Origin: a virus
Reading direction: 5' to 3' (one strand)
IMG/VR virus record: IMGVR_UViG_3300040801_004473
Location: 1-21,528 of that record
DNA: 21,528 bases
Shown here piece after piece: positions 1 to 7,520 of this stretch; the stretch's first letter is position 1, and each line of letters begins with the position of its first letter. Below the pieces are notes generated by a model. It saw only the letters and a list, made by a program, of their open reading frames with translations, was not told the DNA's origin and did not search any database. Position numbers and translations under genes: made by a program.

Positions 1-318
1 ACGGATAGTCCCACCTTCATTGTGGATTTTAGCGTATGGAACTCCACGCGCACCAATTACAATTCCATTCTGGCCAGCCCTGATCACTCCAATAGATTTC
101 TTTAGTCTACCACCACCTTTACCTACTAAAACTGCACGTCCAGCTCCCTTTTCTTGACGTTTGCGTTTTTTCCATTTTCTTACTCTGCCACCGTCTAAGA
201 AACCTTGTCGCCTGAAGTTGTCCTTAAAAAAGTTCACAGCCTCTTGGCCAACAAGTCGAGGGAGCCGCCGCTTGAGCCTTTTGTACTTTTGTTGTATCTG
301 CTTTACTTTGTCCGACAT
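1..318 (-). CDS. Phage virion morphogenesis protein, Mu gpG / P2 gpS-like (partial, cut by window edge)
   Basis: The frame is open from an ATG at 316-318 to the window edge, giving 106 residues with the C-terminus missing. The N-terminal half is very basic, with an aromatic/basic block (NFFKDNFRRQGFLDGG, then RKWKKRKR), and the visible end reads YAKIHNEGGTIR. In the gpG/gpS (Phage_tail_S) family this Y-A-x-I-H-N-x-G-G signature is characteristic. These proteins act at the head-tail joining step in the host cytoplasm. The start lies 9 bp after the stop of the tape measure gene, so it is the last visible gene of the minus-strand packaging/head operon. Family assignment is from motif and position; the role is known for the family, not shown here. 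Confidence 0.82.
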   Translation of the reverse strand, partial: MSDKVKQIQQKYKRLKRRLPRLVGQEAVNFFKDNFRRQGFLDGGRVRKWKKRKRQEKGAGRAVLVGKGGGRLKKSIGVIRAGQNGIVIGARGVPYAKIHNEGGTIR

Positions 319-327
319 AGCTGTTAT

Positions 328-2232
328 TTATCCTCTGCTAATACTTCGTTCTGTACCTTGAATGACGCGCACAAGCATCTCCATTAAACTGTCTTCAACT
401 TGGTTATAGGTGAGTCCTTTTGCGCCTTCCACTACTATCTTATCAGCTCCTTTCATTACTCCGACATTAACCGTGATGTTCCTGACTCCTCCAGTAGTTA
501 CCCTTTGTGTGGAAGCATTGAGTTCTTTATTGACTTTTTTTGCTTGATCACTGTTTGTGGAAAGTTTGAAGTCCTTGTTGACAATCGAGTTGTCCTTATC
601 TTTTTGAGCATCAGCAACAGCTTGGCCAATCTCTTTTCCTGATGCAGGCTTTTGCGCTCTTTCTCGTTGAGTGGTTCCATTAATACCTGACTTGACTTCA
701 GATAGACCTGATTTGACTTGGTCATAATCAAAGTTCTTAATGCCCTTCAGCATAGTGAAGATACCTTCTAGAGCATCCTTGAGCCTTGTCAATGGCGTGG
801 ATACGTAATCCAGCATACCAAGGACTGCCTCTTTAATGTTATCAAAACCTGTCTTCATTCCCTGTACTAAACTAGACCCCATGACATAATCTACCAAATT
901 ACTCAATGCATTAAGTCCATTAACAATGAAGTCAAAGACACCACCTACGGTAATCTTTAGTGCGTTCCAAGTTACAGATAAACTAGTAGTTACAATGTCC
1001 CAAGCTGTTTTGATACCAAATGCTACGATTTTAACCGACATCATTTTGTTAGCTAGCCCAGTAAATGCTCCGAATAAGCTGACAACCTTGCTGTACATAT
1101 TTCCAGCCAAATTAACCGCATCGTAGAGGCCAATTTTAACGTAGGTTAGAAACTTCTGGCCAGTTTGAGCCAAAGAAGCAAATCCAGCAGAAGAACGGAG
1201 TTGTCCGCGGGCGAGTCGCTCCTCCAGAGCCATCTGCTCTAATTTGCCTTTGTTGTAAATGCCATTCTTCTTTACTAGGCTGCCGAGCTTCGTTTCAAAC
1301 TTAGAGAAGTTACTGAGTAGTTCTACGGCATCACCTGATTTATCTCCAAAGACCTGTTCTGCAAGTCCTTGAGTTGTGTCGCCTGACATAGCTGTTTCAC
1401 CCACCGCTTTACTAATCGCTTTTAATGCATCTACTGCTGTGGCTTTCCCATTGTCTAGGTTCGTCTTGAGCGTTTTGGTAAAACCACTTCCAAAGTTCTT
1501 ATCCAACAACCGTTGTACATCTCCCCCCAAATTGGGTAAGTTTTCATTGAATGACTCTAAGAGCTTTGGGGTATCTTTTATACCTTTGGATACGCTTTGT
1601 TGTAGAATAGCCATTTGTTGATCAGCAGAAGCACCCAGCCTTTGGAATACAGTAGCCGAGTCTTCTATGGTCTTCAACATGTCTCCTCCCAAATTAGCAC
1701 CAGAGGCATAACCATTCTTAATCAATTCGAAGGCTTCGTTGCTACTGATCCCGAACTCCCGTGTCAATTTGGCCGCCGTTTGGACAGTGCTTGTATAGTC
1801 GCCACCGTAGACTTTAGTAAGTGCCATAGCTTTAGTAGTGAGCAGTCCAACCTCTTTGGAATTCCCCTCCAGTAATTGGTTAGCAATTTGCAAGTTCTTC
1901 TGCATTTCTACACCAGCCTTTACCATCTCGTACCCCAACTTAGCAGCTCCCGCAGCAGCTAGCCCTAGCCCAATAACCAGTGGATTCATTCCCGATGCAG
2001 CAATTCTAGACAGAGAGGAAAAAGAAGACATCCCGTTGCGCGCGGCTGCCAAGCGACCCAAATTATTGACCACCGACATCTTCTTTCCTGTTTTCCCCAT
2101 GCTTTTAGTCATTTTGCCTTCAAACTTATCTACACTTCTCTGGACACCTTTAAGGATTTTATCTATCTTGCCAAGCTGGGGAGCAATATAATCTTTTAGC
2201 TTTATCTTGTATACGGCTAACTCGTCACTCAT
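328..2232 (-). CDS. Phage tail tape measure protein
   Basis: 634 residues. The N-terminus is basic and helical. A Gly/Ala-rich hydrophobic segment lies near residues 80-102 (NPLVIGLGLAAAGAAKLGYE). A middle region is typical of tape measure proteins (short helices with repeated TTKAMALT, KAISKAV and QVFGDKSGD-like elements). A second set of hydrophobic helices spans about residues 375-470, and the tail is hydrophilic with a beta-like NITVNVGVMKGADKIVVEGAK segment. The protein threads the tail tube, sets its length and is ejected with DNA. By the rough 1.5 A per residue rule, 634 residues would correspond to a tail of about 95 nm (inference). It starts 9 bp after the gpF-like gene stop, in the minus-strand operon. 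This is odd: tape measure genes normally follow the tail chaperone, which here is on the plus strand near 13.2-13.8 kb. No peptidase or lysozyme domain is obvious. Confidence 0.85.
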   Translation of the reverse strand: MSDELAVYKIKLKDYIAPQLGKIDKILKGVQRSVDKFEGKMTKSMGKTGKKMSVVNNLGRLAAARNGMSSFSSLSRIAASGMNPLVIGLGLAAAGAAKLGYEMVKAGVEMQKNLQIANQLLEGNSKEVGLLTTKAMALTKVYGGDYTSTVQTAAKLTREFGISSNEAFELIKNGYASGANLGGDMLKTIEDSATVFQRLGASADQQMAILQQSVSKGIKDTPKLLESFNENLPNLGGDVQRLLDKNFGSGFTKTLKTNLDNGKATAVDALKAISKAVGETAMSGDTTQGLAEQVFGDKSGDAVELLSNFSKFETKLGSLVKKNGIYNKGKLEQMALEERLARGQLRSSAGFASLAQTGQKFLTYVKIGLYDAVNLAGNMYSKVVSLFGAFTGLANKMMSVKIVAFGIKTAWDIVTTSLSVTWNALKITVGGVFDFIVNGLNALSNLVDYVMGSSLVQGMKTGFDNIKEAVLGMLDYVSTPLTRLKDALEGIFTMLKGIKNFDYDQVKSGLSEVKSGINGTTQRERAQKPASGKEIGQAVADAQKDKDNSIVNKDFKLSTNSDQAKKVNKELNASTQRVTTGGVRNITVNVGVMKGADKIVVEGAKGLTYNQVEDSLMEMLVRVIQGTERSISRG

Positions 2233-2241
2233 AGCGATAAA

Positions 2242-3222
2242 TTATTTTGATTTAATAAGAAGCCCTCTACGAACTTTGTTGATAGTTTTGCTAGTACTAA
2301 ATTTCCAGCTCTCAATAGATGCTCGTTTCTGATCAGTATGGATTTCTACTACAAGCGGTTTATCTTTGTAGTATTTGATTTGTATAAGTGTGTAGCCATA
2401 GTCATCGCGAACGAAGTAAACTTCATCAGGGTTATTAACTGCATCTTCGACTAAATCTAGGGCGTGCCATTTCTTGTTTTTGATCATAGTGCTGCGCCCT
2501 AGTTCAATCGGACGACCATTGTGATCTAATAGACGAATTGTCTTCTCTTCGTCCAAGTCATGTTTTCCCCTGTGCTTATCGAACCACTCCTCTGCTTTGG
2601 CTTGAGTGCGCTTAGTTGTCTTGGCCACTGGGGCTTTAGAATTAATACTGGCATAGGACTCTAGGCCAAAATTCTCATAACTGAGACTTGTTTCTGCAAA
2701 CTTTGGCAGATACATTTGGGCTTCGTCAAACACATAACCACTTGCTGCGCGGTTACTAGCAAAACCAGCTCCTTTCATCATTTTAAATTCATCGCCCATG
2801 AGTTCTTTGGCGTCATCTTCAGACATTAGCACTTTTCCTCCTTTAGTAGCTCTTGGAACAAGTTCACAGCGACAGTTGTAACCATTAGGTGGAGTAAATG
2901 CTCCAGCTTCTCCTGCTCTGAACAGCATTCCATCTAATGCTTCATGAGAAGGGCGCACTCGGTCATCACCCACCGTTTGGTATTCCCAGTAAGGATAATC
3001 CTCTGCTACTTCTAGGTTGCGGAGGTAGTTGGCTGTACTTTGGCCAGTAGCGCGCGCAGTCTCGTATTCTGTACGCAGGTAGTTGACATTGTAGTCATCC
3101 AGTAAAGGCGTCACAGCTTCTTTGAACTCGTCAAAGTTATCGGAGGTGCGTAGTATCTGGTTTGCTTTTCTTACCAAGTCTACATCCTTTGTCGCTGAAA
3201 AACGGTATAGATTCAGCTCCAT
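2242..3222 (-). CDS. Phage head morphogenesis protein (Mu gpF/SPP1 gp7-like) with toxin-like C-terminal domain
   Basis: 326 residues from the first ATG. The gpF core is clear: LYRFSATKD at residues 5-13, then DDRVRPSHEALDGM (86-99) and PPNGYNCRCE (111-120), the paired H and CxC motif of this minor head protein family. From about residue 200 the protein continues beyond the core. Residues 228-326 contain a WHALDLVEDAVNNPDEVY block followed by alternating strands (YTLIQIKYY, PLVVEIHT) and a basic end. This resembles the BECR-fold nuclease domains (PBECR class) found at the C-termini of MuF polymorphic toxins. The true start may be upstream. The 23 codons before this ATG, back to the portal stop, are open in the same frame and encode gpF-like sequence (DWPTPSNIDYNSPDH), with a CTG codon immediately after the portal TAA. 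The core call is firm; the toxin domain is inference. Confidence 0.85.
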   Translation of the reverse strand: MELNLYRFSATKDVDLVRKANQILRTSDNFDEFKEAVTPLLDDYNVNYLRTEYETARATGQSTANYLRNLEVAEDYPYWEYQTVGDDRVRPSHEALDGMLFRAGEAGAFTPPNGYNCRCELVPRATKGGKVLMSEDDAKELMGDEFKMMKGAGFASNRAASGYVFDEAQMYLPKFAETSLSYENFGLESYASINSKAPVAKTTKRTQAKAEEWFDKHRGKHDLDEEKTIRLLDHNGRPIELGRSTMIKNKKWHALDLVEDAVNNPDEVYFVRDDYGYTLIQIKYYKDKPLVVEIHTDQKRASIESWKFSTSKTINKVRRGLLIKSK

Positions 3223-3291
3223 GAGTGTCTTGCTTAAATGATCTGGACTGTTGTAGTCGATATTGCTGGGTGTTGGCCAATCTATGTTCAG

Positions 3292-4686
3292 TTACTGTAC
3301 AAGTCCATTCGCTAGCTCGTTGAAATAGGTAGGGTCAAACTCCCCATTCAAACGGTCGTTGTAAATGCGTTCTATCAGTTTATTCTCTTCCTCTTCGCTC
3401 AACATCAAAGTAAGAACAGAGAAGGGTTCCTGTGCGCACTGACAAGCTTTGTTATATCGCTTGACGCTTAGTTTATCCTTTTTTTTTTCCTCTGTCTCCT
3501 TCTCTTCTTCTGGTTCTTCTTCGTCTTGGCTTCCTTCACTGGGTTGTTCTTCTCTGGATAGTTTGATGCCTAAATGCTTCTCAATATAATCGTAAGGTAT
3601 CTTGCCAATCTTATTGAGCTTGACTAAGAGTTCAACTAAAGCAGTCTTAGAAAGACGCTCTGTGTCGTCGTACTTAAACTCACCACCTTCGACGTCTATA
3701 CCGTGCAAAGCGAGCAATGGTTTAAGTCGGAAGTTTAGTACCAACTCCACAAACATTTTATACGCGCTGATCAGTGCGTCTTCTCCCTCTTTATGAACTT
3801 CCGCTTGGGACTTGGAAGAGCCATCTTTTGAGGTCATTGTTTGCAAAAGAAAGATTAAGAGCAGTTCCTCGTCATTCAAAGCTTTGTTATCCTTGAAAAC
3901 AGCGGAGCCAGTCCCATCAGCACCTTTGTGTATTTTTGTAGTTGTACCTTTAGGCATTACCACTATGGCCGCAGCTCCTTGCTCTCTTGCGCGGTCTTCT
4001 ACTTCCTTTCTAGAATTTGGATTATCAGGGTCGTATTGGTACTCCTGAATAGGTACTCCGTAGCGTTCTACAAATTCAGCCATATTACTAAGGCCAGAGC
4101 GTTTAAAAATTGCATATTGAGTTGCTGCTTTCAAAAGTCCCAAGTCTTTCTTTTTACCCACATCCAACAGATAATTATTGTAGGGTGGCTCTTTGTAAGG
4201 AATACCATCTGTATCTCCTACATTAATAACCACAATACCCTTATCAGGAATGACGTTTTTTCTTGGAATCAAGTCAACATCTACAATTTGGCCGTCTTTA
4301 AATTCCAATTCAATCAATGAATGACCATACCATTTAGCGCTGATAATATGTTCAATAATCTCTAAAAAGAGAGGCGTTTTTGTCATTTCAGATACTGGAT
4401 GGTCGCCGTCTAGCTCTCCTTCTTTCATGAAATTAATAGGTGCATTGGTGCAGTTGAAAAGGATGCGCTGCGTGACGGAAAGAATTAGACCGTCCAGCAT
4501 AGTATCTTCATAGATATCTAAGAGAGTAGTTCGGTCAGGGTCTTCTACATCCTCCGCTGATTTTATTGCGCTACGCCACGCTTGTATATCGGCATTTGTT
4601 CTATTAGGAGCTTCCGCGAGAACAAGTGTAACTAAGCTTTCTTTTTTGGCCGTAGAAAGGCCGAACTTTGTTTTTTCTTTCCCCAT
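3292..4686 (-). CDS. Phage portal protein, DUF935 (Mu gp29-like)
   Basis: 464 residues, close to the usual length of the DUF935 portal family (Mu gp29 is about 500). Supporting motifs are LYEDTMLDG-like (IYEDTMLDGLILSVTQRR region, residues about 58-75), AKWYGHSLIELEF, LIPRKNVIPDKG, and a stretch KRSGLSNMAEFVERYGVP(IQEYQY) that is diagnostic of the family. Residues about 375-410 form a highly acidic then basic low-complexity linker (EEEPEEEKETEEKKKDK). A CQC motif follows, then a final segment LIERIYNDRLNGEFDPTYFN that looks like the beginning of a gpF-type protein rather than portal. The portal forms the dodecameric DNA gate at one capsid vertex and docks the terminase. The TAA at 3292-3294 is in frame with the gpF-like gene downstream, so this end may be an interrupted or readthrough portal-gpF fusion. 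Confidence 0.9.
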   Translation of the reverse strand: MGKEKTKFGLSTAKKESLVTLVLAEAPNRTNADIQAWRSAIKSAEDVEDPDRTTLLDIYEDTMLDGLILSVTQRILFNCTNAPINFMKEGELDGDHPVSEMTKTPLFLEIIEHIISAKWYGHSLIELEFKDGQIVDVDLIPRKNVIPDKGIVVINVGDTDGIPYKEPPYNNYLLDVGKKKDLGLLKAATQYAIFKRSGLSNMAEFVERYGVPIQEYQYDPDNPNSRKEVEDRAREQGAAAIVVMPKGTTTKIHKGADGTGSAVFKDNKALNDEELLLIFLLQTMTSKDGSSKSQAEVHKEGEDALISAYKMFVELVLNFRLKPLLALHGIDVEGGEFKYDDTERLSKTALVELLVKLNKIGKIPYDYIEKHLGIKLSREEQPSEGSQDEEEPEEEKETEEKKKDKLSVKRYNKACQCAQEPFSVLTLMLSEEEENKLIERIYNDRLNGEFDPTYFNELANGLVQ

Positions 4687-4787
4687 ACCCGTGTTTTTAT
4701 TTTGAGGCGCTTAAAATCGCATTTGGACGGTATTTGAACAGGGTCTGTCCTATGCTTATATCCAACTATTGACGATTATGCCGTTGA
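4687..4787 (-). other. Untranslated gap between connector and portal genes
   Basis: This 101-bp gap is the longest one within the minus-strand operon. No open frame longer than a few codons, no strong hairpin and no TAnnTTTG promoter match is visible on the minus strand. It probably serves only as the A-rich leader of the portal gene (AAATAAAAACACGGGT before its ATG). Confidence 0.4.
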
Positions 4788-5351
4788 TTAGTAAAAATTG
4801 TTTCTTTTTCTTTGTGAGATGATGCTTACAGTGTTGCTCTTTTGGCTAGAAGGTGTATTTTCATCTTGTACCAACAGCGGGAGTCCTGGATTCATTTTTT
4901 GAGCGCGGATCTCTTTAAGCTTTTTAATAGCCGCATCGTAGCGATCTTTGGTGTGTTCTGGTATTCTGTTGGCGCCTGTCTGGCTAAATAGATGGTAGGC
5001 CAGCAAATCAACAACAATCATCACCACTAGATCGCTGCGCCCATCTACGTCCCGTGAGAAATAATTAGTATCACTTAGCACCGTACCAGTTGGCGCGGCT
5101 AGTATACAAGTGTGAGCAGTTGCATCATGGTCGAGGATGATTTGGTCAGGCGTATAGCTGGCCGTCTGGTCGTAGTCAAATACCTCAAAGCCAAACACGG
5201 CAGCTGTGTCGTATTGGAAATTGAGGTAAGATGCTGCTTCACTGATGGCGTATTTCTCTGCACGCTTGCGCTTCGCTGAACTTGCTCCAATAACTTGGAT
5301 AAGCGCTGTTTCGCTGAGTAAGGTATTTAGGTCTGCGTCTGATATGAACAT
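4788..5351 (-). CDS. DUF1320-like head-tail connector protein (Mu gp36-like)
   Basis: 187 residues. The N-terminal part (FISDADLNTLL, then KRAEKYAISEAASYLNFQYD) and the later helix pair RSDLVVMIVVDLLAYHLF ... RIPEHTKDRYDAAIKKLKEI match the pattern of DUF1320/gp36 proteins. That pattern is an acidic start, helices around an R-x-D-L...D-L-x-x-Y core, and a YxxAIxxL helix. Such proteins sit at the portal/neck as adaptors, though for this family the role is inferred from position and fold. The ATG lies 2 bp after the TerL stop (TAA AT ATG), a spacing consistent with translational coupling. A gap of about 100 bp with no gene separates it from the portal gene. The last 20 or so residues are basic and probably disordered. 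Confidence 0.78.
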   Translation of the reverse strand: MFISDADLNTLLSETALIQVIGASSAKRKRAEKYAISEAASYLNFQYDTAAVFGFEVFDYDQTASYTPDQIILDHDATAHTCILAAPTGTVLSDTNYFSRDVDGRSDLVVMIVVDLLAYHLFSQTGANRIPEHTKDRYDAAIKKLKEIRAQKMNPGLPLLVQDENTPSSQKSNTVSIISQRKRNNFY

Positions 5352-5353
5352 AT

Positions 5354-6889
5354 TTAGTATCGGTATTTTGAGGAGCCTCTTTGACTCCTAAGTGATTTTA
5401 TAGAGATAATTACGGCATTATCGGTAGACTTTGCACGTTCGTTGAGTAGCCAGAAAGCACCTTCTATTGCATCAGGAGCATCATCTGCTACTTTGCTACC
5501 TACACCCAAAGCTTTGAATTGATGGTAGGCTCGTTCCCAGTGTGGGCAGGTTTTAAGTGCCTCTGATATATAAAAGTAGCCTCTCTCAAAGGCGGCAGCC
5601 ATAGCCTCTAGACGCCCAAGTTTGTTTAGCTTCTTCCTTTTATCTTCCCGAACAAAAAGAGGTATTTTACCCTCGTCTAATACTTCCTGTGTATCGTCTA
5701 GTAAGCGATCTTGCATGAAGTTGCTCTCCATATAGTAGCCTACATTAGCACGGTCGTCAACCATTTTATAGACCTCATACAACCAAGAAGCCATTACAGG
5801 TATAGTAGTTGGCATCACGCGAATGAATAAGAGGATATATTCTCTGCCTGTTCGTCCTACCAAAACTGTAGCTTTACAGTCGTTCTTTTTTGCAGATTTC
5901 CAAGATGGGTCGGTATAGCAAATCAAGTCGTCGTACTGCTCTAAAAGAAGAGCGACCTTATACCTAAAGAATTCGTCTTTGTATATTTCTCCTTCCTCTA
6001 TTGGATTGTTAAAATACTCTGCTTGTGCTAGGCGATAGCCCATTCTCGCAATAATTTCCTCGCATTTCTTTTTATCGTGCCGAGCAGACCAAGAAGGCTC
6101 GCCATCATCATCTAGCAGATTGATTTGTTCCACTTCTGCTGCTTCATTCTCAGTGGCCAGTTTTAGAATAGAGGTTTTACTAGTCAGGTTCTCAACAAAT
6201 ACAAAACGTTGTTTTCCTGCTGGGTCAAAAGTACCCATCAATGCGCCGATCATCCAGTCATACCCTTCTTGGACGCGTTGGGGGTTTTTACGACTTTCTT
6301 CATCGTCAATATCATCGACTATAATTAAGTCTGGTCGCTGCCCATTTACATTAAAACCACGAGGGGTTTGGCCACGTCCAATAGCTCGAAAGATGCACCC
6401 CTGTTTAGTCTGGAAGTTACCCGCAGTCCATTTACCATAGCGTACAAAATCTCCATAATCATGCTTGAGCCGTGGGTTAGCCTCTAGTTGAGCGCGTATG
6501 TTTTCAAGTAGAGCAGTAGCGTTATCATTATTGTAACTAGCCAAGACCAAAAACTTAAAGTCACCTCTTAGCATAAGCCAAATAGCGCTGACCCATGTAG
6601 TGGTACTCTTGGCCATACCTCTTGACCACATCTTTACCAAGAAGCAAGTATCGCGTTCAGATAGTTGTTCTGCAAAGTTTATGTGGAAGGGGGCAGCGGG
6701 GCTTGCGCACCATATAGAAAAGTAATACTTCCCAAAAGCATTATAATCCTCTAGGAGTCGCTTTTTACGTATTCTCTGTTCTTTGAGAGGTTCAGTATGA
6801 TCCACCGAGTTGCTATTTTGTATCATAGTCAACATGGCGTGGTAATCTTCTAGCACGCGCTGCTGCTCTTTTGTTATTCGCTTCTTCAT
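5354..6889 (-). CDS. terL: Phage terminase large subunit (ATPase/nuclease)
   Basis: 511 residues, a normal length. ATPase domain: Walker A-like SRGMAKST at residues 89-96 (deviant G-x-x-x-x-G-K-T form, as in Mu gp28-type terminases), and Walker B RPDLIIVDDIDDEE with LIIVDD at 188-193. RNase H-like nuclease domain: the first acidic residue in CYTDPSW (D327), the second in GYYMESNFMQD (E388), and the third cluster in ADDAPDAIEGAFW (D470/D473), which is the usual order of the metal-binding triad. The enzyme cuts concatemeric or integrated DNA and pumps it through the portal into the prohead. It lies 4 bp after the small-subunit gene and 2 bp before the DUF1320 gene. All catalytic positions appear intact. 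Confidence 0.95.
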   Translation of the reverse strand: MKKRITKEQQRVLEDYHAMLTMIQNSNSVDHTEPLKEQRIRKKRLLEDYNAFGKYYFSIWCASPAAPFHINFAEQLSERDTCFLVKMWSRGMAKSTTTWVSAIWLMLRGDFKFLVLASYNNDNATALLENIRAQLEANPRLKHDYGDFVRYGKWTAGNFQTKQGCIFRAIGRGQTPRGFNVNGQRPDLIIVDDIDDEESRKNPQRVQEGYDWMIGALMGTFDPAGKQRFVFVENLTSKTSILKLATENEAAEVEQINLLDDDGEPSWSARHDKKKCEEIIARMGYRLAQAEYFNNPIEEGEIYKDEFFRYKVALLLEQYDDLICYTDPSWKSAKKNDCKATVLVGRTGREYILLFIRVMPTTIPVMASWLYEVYKMVDDRANVGYYMESNFMQDRLLDDTQEVLDEGKIPLFVREDKRKKLNKLGRLEAMAAAFERGYFYISEALKTCPHWERAYHQFKALGVGSKVADDAPDAIEGAFWLLNERAKSTDNAVIISIKSLRSQRGSSKYRY

Positions 6890-6893
6890 ATTA

Positions 6894-7334
6894 CTAGTTG
6901 GTTAGCTCTATAGCTTTCTTGGTTAAAAAATCCATTTGGTACAACACTAGAGACTCTAGCAAACCTTCGTCTTGTTTACGGATATACTGGGTGAACTCAC
7001 CTAATACTTGGGTATATAGAGAAAGGTCAGACTCCTTGTCTAGCTGTCGAATACCTGCCATCAATTTAGATATCTGGTCGGTTTCTTTGGGTGTGACAGT
7101 GCGGTCTTCCTCTTCTGCTGCGTCGTATATAAATTGAATTTGAGCGTAGGTGTTGGCTATGATAGAACTAGGTGTTACGGTCAGTGAAGCGCGGAGTTCT
7201 TTCCATTTACCAGCTTGTGCCCAACGACTAATTTGTGTTGGACTCTTCTTTACCTGTCTGGCGATCTCCGCTTGTGTGAAGCCTCCGCGCAAATACAGAT
7301 TGCGTGCTATTTTTTCGACGTGTTTTGCTTTCAT
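6894..7334 (-). CDS. Small terminase-like HTH protein (Mu gp27-like position)
   Basis: 146 residues. A helix-turn-helix is clear at residues 17-44 (GGFTQAEIARQVKKSPTQISRWAQAGKW), followed by a long alpha-helical region. The protein resembles small terminase subunits and the HTH proteins found just before terL in Mu-like prophages of Bacteroidota. The likely job is to recognise phage DNA and load the large terminase; a regulatory role cannot be excluded from sequence. It is the first gene of the minus-strand operon and its ATG faces the divergent control region. It ends with tandem stops (TAG TAA) immediately before terL. Confidence 0.82.
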   Translation of the reverse strand: MKAKHVEKIARNLYLRGGFTQAEIARQVKKSPTQISRWAQAGKWKELRASLTVTPSSIIANTYAQIQFIYDAAEEEDRTVTPKETDQISKLMAGIRQLDKESDLSLYTQVLGEFTQYIRKQDEGLLESLVLYQMDFLTKKAIELTN

Positions 7335-7520
7335 ATTTACAAAAGTGCGCCTTTTTAGCTGGAAATTAAGACCTTATTATTTCGTTTAATCTGTATGGAA
7401 GAAATAAAACACTATTAAGGATAGAATAAATACTTTGCATAAAATTTAACACCTTTTTCAGCTATGTTTGTAAAACGCAGGGCGATTTTCAAGCCAAAAA
7501 ATTAATCCAATACTTGTTTT
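7335..7520. promoter_or_regulatory. Divergent intergenic control region between the two morphogenesis operons
   Basis: This 186-bp A/T-rich stretch separates the start of the minus-strand packaging operon from the start of the plus-strand capsid/tail operon, so it must carry at least one promoter for each arm unless both are read through from elsewhere. On the plus strand there is an exact TAnnTTTG element (see the next entry). On the minus strand I find no exact match; CACTTTTG just before the small-terminase ATG is one base off but would leave almost no leader. No gene and no strong inverted repeat is seen. Confidence 0.6.
7463..7470 (+). promoter_or_regulatory. Candidate Bacteroidota -7 promoter element (TATGTTTG)
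   Basis: TATGTTTG is an exact match to the TAnnTTTG -7 consensus of Bacteroidota promoters. It sits 50 bp upstream of the protease ATG, which leaves a plausible leader of about 45 nt. A TTTG occurs at 7434-7437, but the spacing to the -7 box (25 bp) is longer than the typical range, so the -33 element is uncertain. Confidence 0.5.

Noticed and set aside
1838-2191. 117-codon and similar plus-strand frames opposite the tape measure gene
   Set aside because: No leader of the local type, no recognisable protein features, and the opposite strand carries a well-supported gene.
3928-4320. 130-codon plus-strand frame opposite the portal gene
   Set aside because: Shadow of the portal coding sequence; composition and lack of family features do not support a gene.
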